The notes beneath the pieces are model-generated. The model had not been told where the DNA came from, searched no databases, and saw nothing but the letters and a program-made list of their open reading frames with translations. A stretch of 17,063 bases of DNA from Clostridia bacterium (GTDB lineage: Bacteria; Bacillota; Clostridia; Oscillospirales; CAG-272): contig JAGAFQ010000012.1 in the NCBI GenBank assembly GCA_017612495.1, positions 1 to 17,063 of the forward strand, in the 5' to 3' direction. Shown one piece after another: positions 7,401 through 14,768 of this stretch. How positions within the stretch are numbered: position 1 is the first letter of the stretch; every line of letters begins with the position of its first letter. The translations under genes were made by a program, and so were the position numbers.

Positions 7401-7446
7401 AGTTACATTATATATAAGGAGAAAATGCGGCGAAAAACTATATGTT

Positions 7447-7476
7447 GTTACAACGGATGTTACAATAATGTTACAA
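7447..7476 (+). promoter_or_regulatory. Three GTTACAA boxes upstream of the SLH gene promoter
   Basis: GTTACAA occurs at 7447-7453, 7459-7465 and 7470-7476, start-to-start 12 and 11 bases, about one helical turn apart and ending 13 bases before the -35 box. Same-face phased boxes in this position resemble binding sites for an activator. The factor is not known. Confidence 0.5.
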
Positions 7477-7489
7477 AACGCAAAATCTA

Positions 7490-7518
7490 TTGCAAAAGAA
7501 AAGATTATCATTTATGAT
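7490..7518 (+). promoter_or_regulatory. Sigma-A promoter of the SLH-protein gene
   Basis: TTGCAA (7490-7495), a 17-base spacer and TATGAT (7513-7518) would start transcription near 7525. That leaves an untranslated leader of about 75 bases. Confidence 0.7.
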
Positions 7519-7528
7519 AGCATTGTAA

Positions 7529-7560
7529 GAAAGATACGGTCAAGATATCGTATTTCTTTC
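7529..7560 (+). promoter_or_regulatory. 5' leader hairpin of the SLH mRNA
   Basis: GAAAGATACG (7529-7538) pairs with CGTATTTCTTTC (7549-7560) with a two-base bulge. It would lie within a few bases of the predicted 5' end of the transcript, where such stems often stabilise abundant mRNAs. That role is an inference. Confidence 0.45.
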
Positions 7561-7599
7561 TGCGAAAAAATTATAATTTTTTTACAGGAGGCAAACCTA

Positions 7600-10500
7600 A
7601 TGAGAAATTTTAAAAAATTTCTTGCACTCGCACTGACAATGCTTATGCTTCTCGGTGCAGTAATCACAACCTCCGCACAAGCTCCGGTACTTGCAGATGC
7701 AGCTACCAGTGATTATGCGTGGGCTATCCAGGCGCTCCAGGCTATCGGAATTGTTTCCGGCGGTTCTGACGGCAACTACAATCCTGATGGTAATCTTACC
7801 AGATGGCAGATGACCGTTTTTGCTTCCAAACTCGTTTCAGGCATTACTGATAACGATGTATGGACCAAGAGCAAGAACGAAACCACTTTCAAAGATATCA
7901 CTGATGATGAAGGTCAGTGCGCAGGCGCTATCAACTACGCTTTCGCTCACGGTCTTATCAAGGGTATCAACGAAGAGCAGACCCTCTTCAATCCTAACGG
8001 CAACATCACCGTTCAGGACGCCATCACATTGCTTGTTCGTGCACTCGGCTACGGCTTCGACGTTGCAGGCAATCCGCTTCTCACATATCCTGAAGGATAT
8101 ATCAACGCAGGCGCAGATCTTCACCTCGAAGACAACCTCTTCTTCGTTAACTACAAGAGGGCAATCACCAGAGGCGAAATGGCTCAGCTCGTTTACAACG
8201 CGCTCTTCGCTCCCTGCATCAACTCCGCTATCTACTCAGCTATCGATGGTTCTTTTAGATTCACGATCGCTGAACAGGTTTTCGGTCTTGGCGCTCAAGA
8301 AGTAATGCTCGTTAAGACTCCTTCTTACATCATGAACCCCTACGAATATTACAATATCGACAAGGTTCAGGGTATGGAAGACTACGTAGTTCTTGCTACC
8401 TACAGCGACGACGGCTATGCTAACGGTGACGATTTCTGGTACTTCGCTGTTGACCAGTTCGAAAAGTTCCTTCCCGAAGGCGCTACCGCTGATGAATATT
8501 TCGGAATTTCTTTCGAAATGTACACCTCGAAGAACGGCGCTGAGATCATCGAACTCGTTCCCGCTGATTTCGCAGTTCTCACTGAAGCTGACGGCGCTAT
8601 CGAGCTCGAAACCGAAGACGGTGAACTCACCGGTAACATCATCATCAACGGTCAGGCTTATAACCCCGATGAATACTACGATGTAGACAGCGTATATCTC
8701 GACAACCTCGGCGAGACCATCGTAACCGACGAATGCCCCTACGTTGTTATCTACGACGCTAATAGCGGTTACTTCTACGACAAGTTCTATGAAGGCGATA
8801 TCATCAACGAATTCGCAGTAGCAGGCGAAATGCCTCTCTACTACACCGCTGAAGTTATCGACGATAACCACGACGGTTTTGTTGACCGTGTATTCCTTAT
8901 GACCTACAAGTATGGTCAGTACACCGATAAACAGACGACATCCAACGGCAAGACCCTCCACACCTTCAAGCTCGGCGACGAAATCCTCGGCGCAAGCAAC
9001 AGAGAAGCAAAGGATTGGATCAAACTCGCTGGCGAAGCAGTTTCTGCTAACAAGTATATCATCGCAGCATACAACTACTATTACGATACTCTTACCGTTG
9101 CTAAGGTTCTTCCTGAGCAGAGCGGTTATGTAAGCCATGCAGGTATGAACACCATCACTATCGATGGCAAGGCATACAACATCGGTGAAAACGTAAGAAA
9201 TGCTGACTATGCTACCACATACGCCAAGTTCTATGGCAATGACGCTACCAACGTTAAGATCTGGGCTGTAGGCCAGACCGAAAAGTTCATCGCTGATGGC
9301 GATAACATCCTCGATATCTACAAGCTCGGTCTTACCAATCCTAAGAACCAATATCCTGTTGTATTCGATGCACTTGTTCCTTTTGGTGATGATCTTTACA
9401 ACAAGGATTACACCAAGGGCGTTAAGATCTACGCTTACGAAAAGGCTACCAACGGTGCTGTTACACGTAAACTCTTCAACGTTGTCGCTGTTGACACTGT
9501 AAGATACAATGGTTCTGCAGCAGGTTTCTGGACTCTCTACAACTACATTCGTTCTAACTTCACTCGCGGCGAAGACCTCTTCAAATATACAACAGACGTT
9601 GCAGGTAACCTCTACCTCACGACTGCTAAAATGGAAGACATCAAGGATCCCGCTAAGCTCGTTATGGGCGGCAGAGCATATCAGGGTACGGTATTCACCG
9701 ATTCTATCTACGGCGGTTACTATGTATATGCTACCGAAGTAGCTCCCGGTACTATCTCCTTCGACTCCGAAGGCGTTATGAGACTCTCTCTTAACAAAGA
9801 ACAGTGGACCGACTGGGCTACCAGAGAAGCTGCATTCCGTCAGCTCTATACTCACACCGTTTCTACCGTTCTCGTTTACAGCGATGAATATGGCTTCATG
9901 ACATATCAGGGCGAACTCAAGAACGTAACGTTCACCGGTGTTGACTATTATGTATGCTCCGGCGTAACCTCAAGCACTGCTAATCCTTATTTCGACTACA
10001 TTTACATTCACCTCGGCGAAGGCGCTACCATCACCGGTATGCCTCTCACCTTCAGCTACGTTTATGTAAATGATGCTAATCAGACCGAAGTCTATGATGA
10101 CGGTTCGATCGCATACACCGATGTATTCGATTTCAAGAGCGGCGTAAGACTTGACAAGGTCGTTGTTAACCACAGCTTCGGCACTTACTCCTTCGTTGTA
10201 GAAGGTCAGGTAGTTAACTCCAACACCGTTTACGCTATCGACGAAAGCGGTTACGTAATCGGCAAAGCTTCTGACGTTGACTTGGCTTGCTTCTTCCCCT
10301 ACGCTGAAATCACTTATTGGAACGCTGCAAACTACGACAGAATGGCTGCATACGGTACTGTTGAAGATGAAGACGGTAACGTAATTGCTGCAAACGTTCT
10401 TTTCAATAACGTTAAGGCTTATGAAGCAGCTGCAGGCGACGATGAGTGGGTACTCGCTGTCAATGACGACGATATGCTCAATAACGTTGTTACTGAACAC

Positions 10501-10656
10501 GGCGGCGCTAACCTCACGAAGCCCAATGCTACCGACACGACCTCGAAGTATCTTGCATCCTTCGCAAGAAAATTCGGTACCGGTGACTATGCACTCTTCA
10601 TCGACGGTTCTACGATCATTGCAGTTCCCGTAACTGTTCTCGATATCCCCTACTAA
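7600..10656 (+). CDS. Secreted S-layer homology (SLH) domain protein, probable S-layer/cell-surface protein
   Basis: The protein has 1018 residues. It starts with a clear signal peptide (MRNFKKFL, then a hydrophobic core LALALTMLMLLGAVITT, cleavage likely after AQA near residue 28). Three SLH domains follow: about 37-80 (DGNYNPDGNLTRWQM), 96-150 (LFNPNGNITVQDAITLLVRALGYG) and 162-205 (RAITRGEMAQLVYNAL). SLH domains bind secondary cell-wall polymers and anchor surface proteins. The remaining 800 residues are rich in Tyr, Asp, Val and short strands, with no domain I can name. ATG 7600 is preceded by AGGAGG at 7586-7591 and begins the signal peptide; the open frame upstream is not used. Codon choice (CTC, ATC, AAC, TAC, GTT, GAA) is more restricted than in neighbouring genes, which fits very high expression. 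It is monocistronic, with its own terminator. Confidence 0.9.
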   Translation: MRNFKKFLALALTMLMLLGAVITTSAQAPVLADAATSDYAWAIQALQAIGIVSGGSDGNYNPDGNLTRWQMTVFASKLVSGITDNDVWTKSKNETTFKDITDDEGQCAGAINYAFAHGLIKGINEEQTLFNPNGNITVQDAITLLVRALGYGFDVAGNPLLTYPEGYINAGADLHLEDNLFFVNYKRAITRGEMAQLVYNALFAPCINSAIYSAIDGSFRFTIAEQVFGLGAQEVMLVKTPSYIMNPYEYYNIDKVQGMEDYVVLATYSDDGYANGDDFWYFAVDQFEKFLPEGATADEYFGISFEMYTSKNGAEIIELVPADFAVLTEADGAIELETEDGELTGNIIINGQAYNPDEYYDVDSVYLDNLGETIVTDECPYVVIYDANSGYFYDKFYEGDIINEFAVAGEMPLYYTAEVIDDNHDGFVDRVFLMTYKYGQYTDKQTTSNGKTLHTFKLGDEILGASNREAKDWIKLAGEAVSANKYIIAAYNYYYDTLTVAKVLPEQSGYVSHAGMNTITIDGKAYNIGENVRNADYATTYAKFYGNDATNVKIWAVGQTEKFIADGDNILDIYKLGLTNPKNQYPVVFDALVPFGDDLYNKDYTKGVKIYAYEKATNGAVTRKLFNVVAVDTVRYNGSAAGFWTLYNYIRSNFTRGEDLFKYTTDVAGNLYLTTAKMEDIKDPAKLVMGGRAYQGTVFTDSIYGGYYVYATEVAPGTISFDSEGVMRLSLNKEQWTDWATREAAFRQLYTHTVSTVLVYSDEYGFMTYQGELKNVTFTGVDYYVCSGVTSSTANPYFDYIYIHLGEGATITGMPLTFSYVYVNDANQTEVYDDGSIAYTDVFDFKSGVRLDKVVVNHSFGTYSFVVEGQVVNSNTVYAIDESGYVIGKASDVDLACFFPYAEITYWNAANYDRMAAYGTVEDEDGNVIAANVLFNNVKAYEAAAGDDEWVLAVNDDDMLNNVVTEHGGANLTKPNATDTTSKYLASFARKFGTGDYALFIDGSTIIAVPVTVLDIPY

Positions 10657-10671
10657 CTCTTGAATAGAGCT

Positions 10672-10704
10672 AAAAGACCGCAGAGAAATCTGCGGTCTTT
10701 TTTT
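10672..10704 (+). terminator. Intrinsic terminator of the SLH gene
   Basis: A 13-bp stem (10672-10684 with 10689-10701) with a GAAA tetraloop is followed by a T-run ending at 10704, 15 bases after the SLH stop codon. Confidence 0.92.
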
Positions 10705-10737
10705 GCGCTCTTTTATCCGTTTAATTACCGTAAATGC

Positions 10738-10766
10738 TTGATAAGTTTTTTACTCTGTGATAAACT
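10738..10766 (+). promoter_or_regulatory. Candidate promoter of the aminopeptidase gene
   Basis: TTGATA (10738-10743), a 17-base spacer and TAAACT (10761-10766) lie 30 bases before the start codon. The -10 box matches consensus at four of six positions. Confidence 0.55.
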
Positions 10767-10796
10767 GTATTTGTAAAAATTATAACGGAGTTTTAT

Positions 10797-12092
10797 ATGA
10801 ATAAAGAACTTTTTGATTTTATTGAAGCTTGTCCCACGCCGTTTCATACCGTAGCGCACATATCCGATATGCTTTCCGATCTCGGATATACAAAGCTTTG
10901 CGAGGGCGAAAAATGGGAGATCGTACCCGGAAAAAAATATTTTGTCACGCGCAACCATTCTTCGATCATTGCGTTCCGAGTACCTGCAAGTGCCGTACAT
11001 TCATTTATGATAAGTGCATCGCACGACGATTTTCCGACCTTTTTTATCAAGCCGAACGCCGAGCAAGACAACGGCAATTTTTTAAGGATAATAACGGGTC
11101 AGAATTCACCCTCGATCTATTCGAGCTGGCTTGACCGTCCGCTTTCCGTTGCCGGCAGAGTGAGCGTTATGACTGATGACGGCATCGATGTGCGCCTTGT
11201 CGATTTTAAGAGACCGTGCCTCATCATTCCCAACGTTGCGATACACATGAACCGCTCTGTAAACGATGGGGCAAAACTTAACGCGGCGACCGATATGGTG
11301 CCGATCTATTCGACCTCCGATAATGCTTCTACATTCAAAAAAGACCTCTGTGCGCTTGCAAATACCGATATGGATCATCTTGTTTCTTATGATTTGATGC
11401 TCTATAATCCGATGCGCGGCTGCGAGGTCAACGATATGATAATCGCTCCGCATCTTGACGATTTGATGGGCGTTTTCGGCACGCTCAAAGGCTTTTGCGC
11501 GGCAAGCGACTTTGACGGTGTGATGCCAGTTTTCTGCGTTTTCGATAATGAGGAGGTCGGCAGTGCCACAAAGCAGGGCGCCGATTCCACTTTCCTTTAC
11601 GATACGCTGATAAGAGTGTGCGAAAAACTCGGGCTCGGTGCCGAGGACTATCGCCGCGCGGTCTCAAACGGATTTATGGTATCGTGCGACAACTCGCACT
11701 GCATCCACCCGAATCATCCCGAATTTTATGATAAAAACCACACGCTGAAAATGAATCACGGCGTTGTCATAAAGACGAATGCAAATCAGAGAATGTCGAC
11801 CGATGCCGTGTCGTGGGGAGTGTTCTCGCAGATATGCAAGCGCGCAAACGTGCCCTATCAGCTTCATTCGCCCCGTTCCGATCTGCCCGGAGGCTCAACG
11901 CTCGGCAATATCTCAAATACGCAGGTCTCGATAAAATCCGTTGACATCGGCTTGCCGCAGCTTGCCATGCACTCGTGTATGGAATCTGCCGGCGCCCGCG
12001 ATATCGAATATCTCGTTTCGGCGATGACGGAATATTATTCTTCTGCGATCTTTCGCAATAAAGATAATAACGGCTATATCATCAAAAAATAA
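10797..12092 (+). CDS. M18-family metallo-aminopeptidase
   Basis: The protein has 431 residues, the usual length for bacterial M18 (aspartyl aminopeptidase-type) enzymes. These are cytosolic dizinc peptidases that remove N-terminal residues. Likely metal ligands and catalytic residues are H76 and D78 in SASHDDFP (usually HTDSP), D221 in APHLDDLMGVF, E252/E253 in FDNEEVGS, D298 in SCDNSH, and H392 in AMHSCMESAG. DVRLVDFKRPCLIIPNVAIHMNR (131-153) and SDLPGGSTLG are also characteristic. ACGGAG at 10784-10789 precedes the ATG at 10797. It is monocistronic. Its TAA abuts one arm of a large inverted-repeat block. Confidence 0.9.
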   Translation: MNKELFDFIEACPTPFHTVAHISDMLSDLGYTKLCEGEKWEIVPGKKYFVTRNHSSIIAFRVPASAVHSFMISASHDDFPTFFIKPNAEQDNGNFLRIITGQNSPSIYSSWLDRPLSVAGRVSVMTDDGIDVRLVDFKRPCLIIPNVAIHMNRSVNDGAKLNAATDMVPIYSTSDNASTFKKDLCALANTDMDHLVSYDLMLYNPMRGCEVNDMIIAPHLDDLMGVFGTLKGFCAASDFDGVMPVFCVFDNEEVGSATKQGADSTFLYDTLIRVCEKLGLGAEDYRRAVSNGFMVSCDNSHCIHPNHPEFYDKNHTLKMNHGVVIKTNANQRMSTDAVSWGVFSQICKRANVPYQLHSPRSDLPGGSTLGNISNTQVSIKSVDIGLPQLAMHSCMESAGARDIEYLVSAMTEYYSSAIFRNKDNNGYIIKK

Positions 12093-12483
12093 AAAAACAC
12101 CTTCAAAGATATTCGGCGCGTATTGATAAGGATGTTTTTTGAATTCTCGCTGTCACGCGCCGAAAATGAAGACGCCCTAATGGGCTAATGAAGGAATGAA
12201 GACGCTTCGCGAGTGGAGGAATGAAAATGGGAGAACAGGAGAAATGAGGGCGTCTTCGCTTCATTAGGTGCGAAGCACCGTCTTCATTAACGAGCAAAGC
12301 GAGTGACTTCATTAGCGTCAGCGACTTCATTCGGAAAATATAGATATTTTCCCTGCTTGCAAAAGTGTAGGACAAAAATAAAAAAACCTGCTGAAAAGGA
12401 ATTATCTTTTCCTTCTCAGCAGGTGCTTTTTTAGCAAAAACTGTCTTATCAACCCGTGGACTTTTATCTTTGAAGGTGTTTTT
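12093..12483. repeat. 391-bp non-coding block of nested inverted repeats
   Basis: The block is bounded by a perfect 19-bp inverted repeat (12093-12111 and 12465-12483, arm AAAAACACCTTCAAAGATA). Further in lie a second imperfect pair (TTGATAAGGATGTTTTT near 12123-12139 against its counterpart near 12435-12452), a TTCGGCGCGT/ACGCGCCGAA pair (about 12112-12163), three AATGAAG motifs (12165, 12187, 12195) mirrored by four CTTCATT motifs (12259, 12282, 12307, 12325), a GGTGCGAAGCACC palindrome (about 12267-12279) and a perfect 9-bp hairpin at 12333-12352. No coding region is credible. It fills the convergent gap between the aminopeptidase and the permease and probably terminates both. Expansion of terminators by insertion of miniature elements would explain it. 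Confidence 0.75.
12380..12432. terminator. Bidirectional intrinsic terminator inside the inverted-repeat block
   Basis: A 9-bp stem ACCTGCTGA/TCAGCAGGT (12386-12394 with 12416-12424) continues into an inner AAGGAA/TTCCTT stem. It is flanked by A6 on the left and T6 on the right, so it can terminate from either side of the convergent gene pair. Confidence 0.8.
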
Positions 12484-12497
12484 GTTTACCTCTTGTC

Positions 12498-13898
12498 TTA
12501 TGCGATGATGCCGCCGATGAGGGCAAGAATGGGAGATGCCAAAAGGGGAATGATGCCGACGGTCACGAACATATCGAGAAATGATTCTTTCTGCGTGCAG
12601 TTTGAAACTGCCAAAAGGGTGATGACCGCGCCGTTGTGCGGCATGGTGTCAAGTCCGCCGGATGCGACCGATGCGATGCGGTGGAGCGCTTCGGGCGAGA
12701 TGCCCTGGGCTGCCGCTCTTGCAAGATATTCTTTTCCGAGCGCATCAAGGGTTATGGTAAGACCGCCGGAAGCGGAGCCTGTCGCGCCGCAAAGCACGTT
12801 CATAGCGATCGTTTCTGAAATAAGAACGTTGCCGGGGATGCTGAGAACTGCGGTCTTGAGCAGTTCAAAACCGGTGACGGTCTTAACGACATTGCCGAAA
12901 CCGACGGCGCAGGATGTGTTCATAATTGCGGCAAGTGAGCTTTGCGAGCCGTCGTTTATCGCCTCAAAAATGAGTTTTCTGCAACGCTTCAAATTCAAAA
13001 CGCAGCAAAGTGCTATTGCGATGAGAAGCGAGATGACGAGCTTGTAATTCGTTTCGTCACTTGCGCTGACTGCCTCTTCAGTCCATGAGAGTATCTTTCT
13101 CCAATTTATGAAATTGAGAGAAACGATAACGGCGACTATCGGAATGACGCCCGTTATGAAATGCCATTTTGAATAGCTTTCGCCGGCGCTCACGTCGCGG
13201 AATTTGGGGTCTTCTTCAAAATGAAGACCTTTTTTACGTTCGCTGTTTATTCTCCACATAAGATAGAGATAACCGGGAACGCCGATGAGCAGTATGGCGA
13301 TTATCGAGAGCGGAGGCGCCGCAGCTGCCGTTGTGCCGAAATATTTTGTGGGGATGATGTTTTGTATCTACGGTGTGCCGGGAATACAAGTCATCGTGAT
13401 GCCGAAAGCGCCGTATGCGATGGCGCCGGGCAGAAGTTTACGCGGGATGTCAGCCGTGCGGAAGATCGCATATCCCATAGGATACATAACGAATACCACA
13501 ACGAAAAGCGAAACGCCGCCGTAGGTCAAAAGCATGCATGGAAGCGCTACTGCCAAGAGGGCGAATTTCTTGCCGACGAGCTTTACGAGCGCATCTGCCA
13601 AAGAACGTGCGGCGCCGGTGACGTCCATAAGCTTGCCGAACACGGCACCGAGGAAGAACGCGGGGAACCATTGTTTTACGTAATTTCCGACACCGGACAT
13701 AAAGTCAACTATGTAAGATGATAAAACGCTGTTTCCTTCTCCGAGACCTGCGGGCAGTGAGAAAAGCACAACGATGACGGCACAGAGCGGAGCGCACCAG
13801 ATTATCGAATGGCCTTTGAATGCCAAAACGATAAGCAGCGCCAAGCCGATGATGATGCCGATGAGTGATAAAACGTCAAAAAACATAAGCTTTCTCAT
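12498..13898 (-). pseudogene. GntP-family permease interrupted by an in-frame TAG
   Basis: Read through, this is a 466-residue membrane protein of normal GntP-family length (gluconate and related sugar-acid:H+ symporters), with about 12 hydrophobic segments. Codon 177 is TAG (complement of 13368-13370), in the middle of the family hallmark GTP(*)IQNIIPTKYFGTT, where I expect Gln, so a single CAG to TAG change explains it. The frame before (13898-13368) and after (open to 12498, next ATG at 13259) is otherwise intact, and conserved membrane stretches continue, such as GLDTMPHNGAVITLLAVSN near the end. It follows the YjbQ gene by 38 bases with a poor ribosome binding site, suggesting translation from the same mRNA. 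It is either a fresh nonsense mutation, an assembly error, or a readthrough site. Family call is firm; inactivity is not proven. Confidence 0.82.
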
Positions 13899-13905
13899 GA
13901 ATTAA

Positions 13906-13933
13906 TATGGGCACCGCATTTGCGATGCCCATA
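13906..13933 (-). promoter_or_regulatory. Intercistronic hairpin between yjbQ-like gene and permease
   Basis: A 12-bp stem with one mismatch or wobble (13906-13917 with 13922-13933) lies just after the YjbQ stop. It lacks a T-run on the minus strand, so it is more likely a 3'-end stabiliser or weak attenuator than a full terminator. Confidence 0.45.
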
Positions 13934-13936
13934 ATT

Positions 13937-14431
13937 TTATTCGCCGATGAGCATTACCTGAACTGTGCGCTTGCGTGCACGGGTCTGGTCCCAGTCGATG
14001 AAATGAACTCTGCCGAATTCGCCGAGGTCGAGCTCGCCGTCAGCCATAACAACGGTCACGTTTCTGCCGATGATGGATGAACGGAGGTGGGCATCGGTGT
14101 TGTGGCAACCGAAATTGTCTTCGCCGACAGACTCTGCAAAGTCAAGGGCTTTGCGTCCGGGATGCAGATACATACCTTCATAGCGGCAGGTGGGTATCCA
14201 TTTTTCAAAGACGTTGACGAGGTCCTGCTGCAAGGTTTCAAGACCGGTCATCGACATATCGAATGCACATTCCTGGGTTATTACCGAGCAGGTGGTGTGA
14301 TGTGAATATACAACGCAGATAGCGTTTTTCATTTTGCTGCGTGCGGCGATCTCTTTGACCTGCGCTGTGATATCGTGGAAAGATACTGCGCGGTCGCGGG
14401 ACTGCAATTTTAATTCTTCTCTGTAAACCAT
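13937..14431 (-). CDS. YjbQ/UPF0047-family protein, short paralogue
   Basis: The protein has 164 residues and matches the YjbQ/UPF0047 family (PF01894), a compact beta-rich fold whose E. coli member has weak thiamine-phosphate synthase activity in vitro; the physiological reaction is not settled. Visible motifs are YSHHTTCSVITQE (42-54), HNTDAHLRSSIIG (110-122) and GELDLGEFGRVHFIDWDQTRARKR (132-155). In typical YjbQ proteins the last part reads nearer to LGxWQ...E.D.PR.R, so the FIDWD(x)2RAR version marks a distinct subgroup, shared with the paralogue at 16287-16910. The start at 14431 has AAGGAGAT upstream. The upstream repeat copy ends 30 bases before the start codon, and no convincing promoter is seen between them. 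Confidence 0.88.
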   Translation of the reverse strand: MVYREELKLQSRDRAVSFHDITAQVKEIAARSKMKNAICVVYSHHTTCSVITQECAFDMSMTGLETLQQDLVNVFEKWIPTCRYEGMYLHPGRKALDFAESVGEDNFGCHNTDAHLRSSIIGRNVTVVMADGELDLGEFGRVHFIDWDQTRARKRTVQVMLIGE

Positions 14432-14461
14432 TTTTTATCTCCTTGTATTGTAAAAATTTTT

Positions 14462-14649
14462 GTCAATTGTAAAACTTCGTTTTACAATTGGAACTCGCGC
14501 ATATCGCCGCCCCAAAAACTGAATTTTGGGGCTCCCCTCGGCGCGAGAGCTCGCTCTGCTCGCCAAAAAGGAGTTTTTACGGCGGCAGAGCCGCCATAAA
14601 AACGGATTTCATTCAATATTTGCTTTTTCAAAACAGTTTTGCAATTGAC
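14462..14649 (+). repeat. 171-bp structured repeat, copy 2, with complete inverted ends (188 bp)
   Basis: Positions 14479-14649 match copy 1 at 168 of 171 positions. To the left, GTCAATTGTAAAACT (14462-14476) is an inverted copy of the right end AGTTTTGCAATTGAC (14635-14649), with one mismatch. The left inverted end also folds back on the adjacent GTTTTACAATTG. The 10-mer GTAAAAATTT occurs on both sides (14450-14459 and 14653-14662), two and three bases from the ends, and may be a target-site duplication. The unit sits between the TIM-like gene and the short yjbQ gene, probably splitting an operon. These are features of a MITE-like element; no transposase is present in the window. Confidence 0.85.
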
Positions 14650-14682
14650 GGGGTAAAAATTTAATTGAATTCGTTTTTGAAG

Positions 14683-14715
14683 CTTTGCCGCCGTAAAAAC
14701 TCATATCAGGCGAGC
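14683..14715 (-). repeat. Diverged inverted fragment of the 171-bp repeat core
   Basis: This stretch resembles the reverse complement of 14558-14590, the central hairpin region of the repeat, including GCCGCCGTAAAAACTC (14687-14702) and a downstream GGCGAGC. It may be an older decayed copy or a third hairpin arm. The remaining bases to 14768 hold only small hairpins (for example GGCGATAAGCGCC). Confidence 0.6.
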
Positions 14716-14768
14716 CGTCAATAATTTACGGTCGGCGATAAGCGCCTACGGCGGTTGTAAAGGGAAGT

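Noticed and set aside
7396..7418. TTGACA at the right end of repeat copy 1 acting as a -35 box for the SLH gene
   Set aside because: The only TATATA-like box is about 9-11 bases away, too close. TTGCAA/TATGAT at 7490-7518 has correct spacing.
8236..9855. A 539-codon open frame antisense to the SLH gene
   Set aside because: It mirrors the strongly biased codons of the SLH gene, has no ribosome binding site at its start and its translation resembles no family. The SLH frame has signal peptide, domains, promoter and terminator.
12093..12483. CRISPR-like array in the AATGAAG/CTTCATT region
   Set aside because: The motifs are short, irregularly spaced and switch orientation. There are no uniform repeats with unique spacers and no cas genes.
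13368..13370. TAG reassigned to glutamine in this organism
   Set aside because: This is the only in-frame TAG in about 16 genes. Reassignment would place many TAG codons at Gln positions. The lack of TAG stops alone is weak evidence because TAG is often the rarest stop.
14432..14480. Promoter for the short yjbQ gene in the outer end of repeat copy 2
   Set aside because: A TACAAT can be found, but the best -35 candidate (TTTACA) is only 15 bases away and poor. Readthrough from the SIS/TIM operon is as likely.
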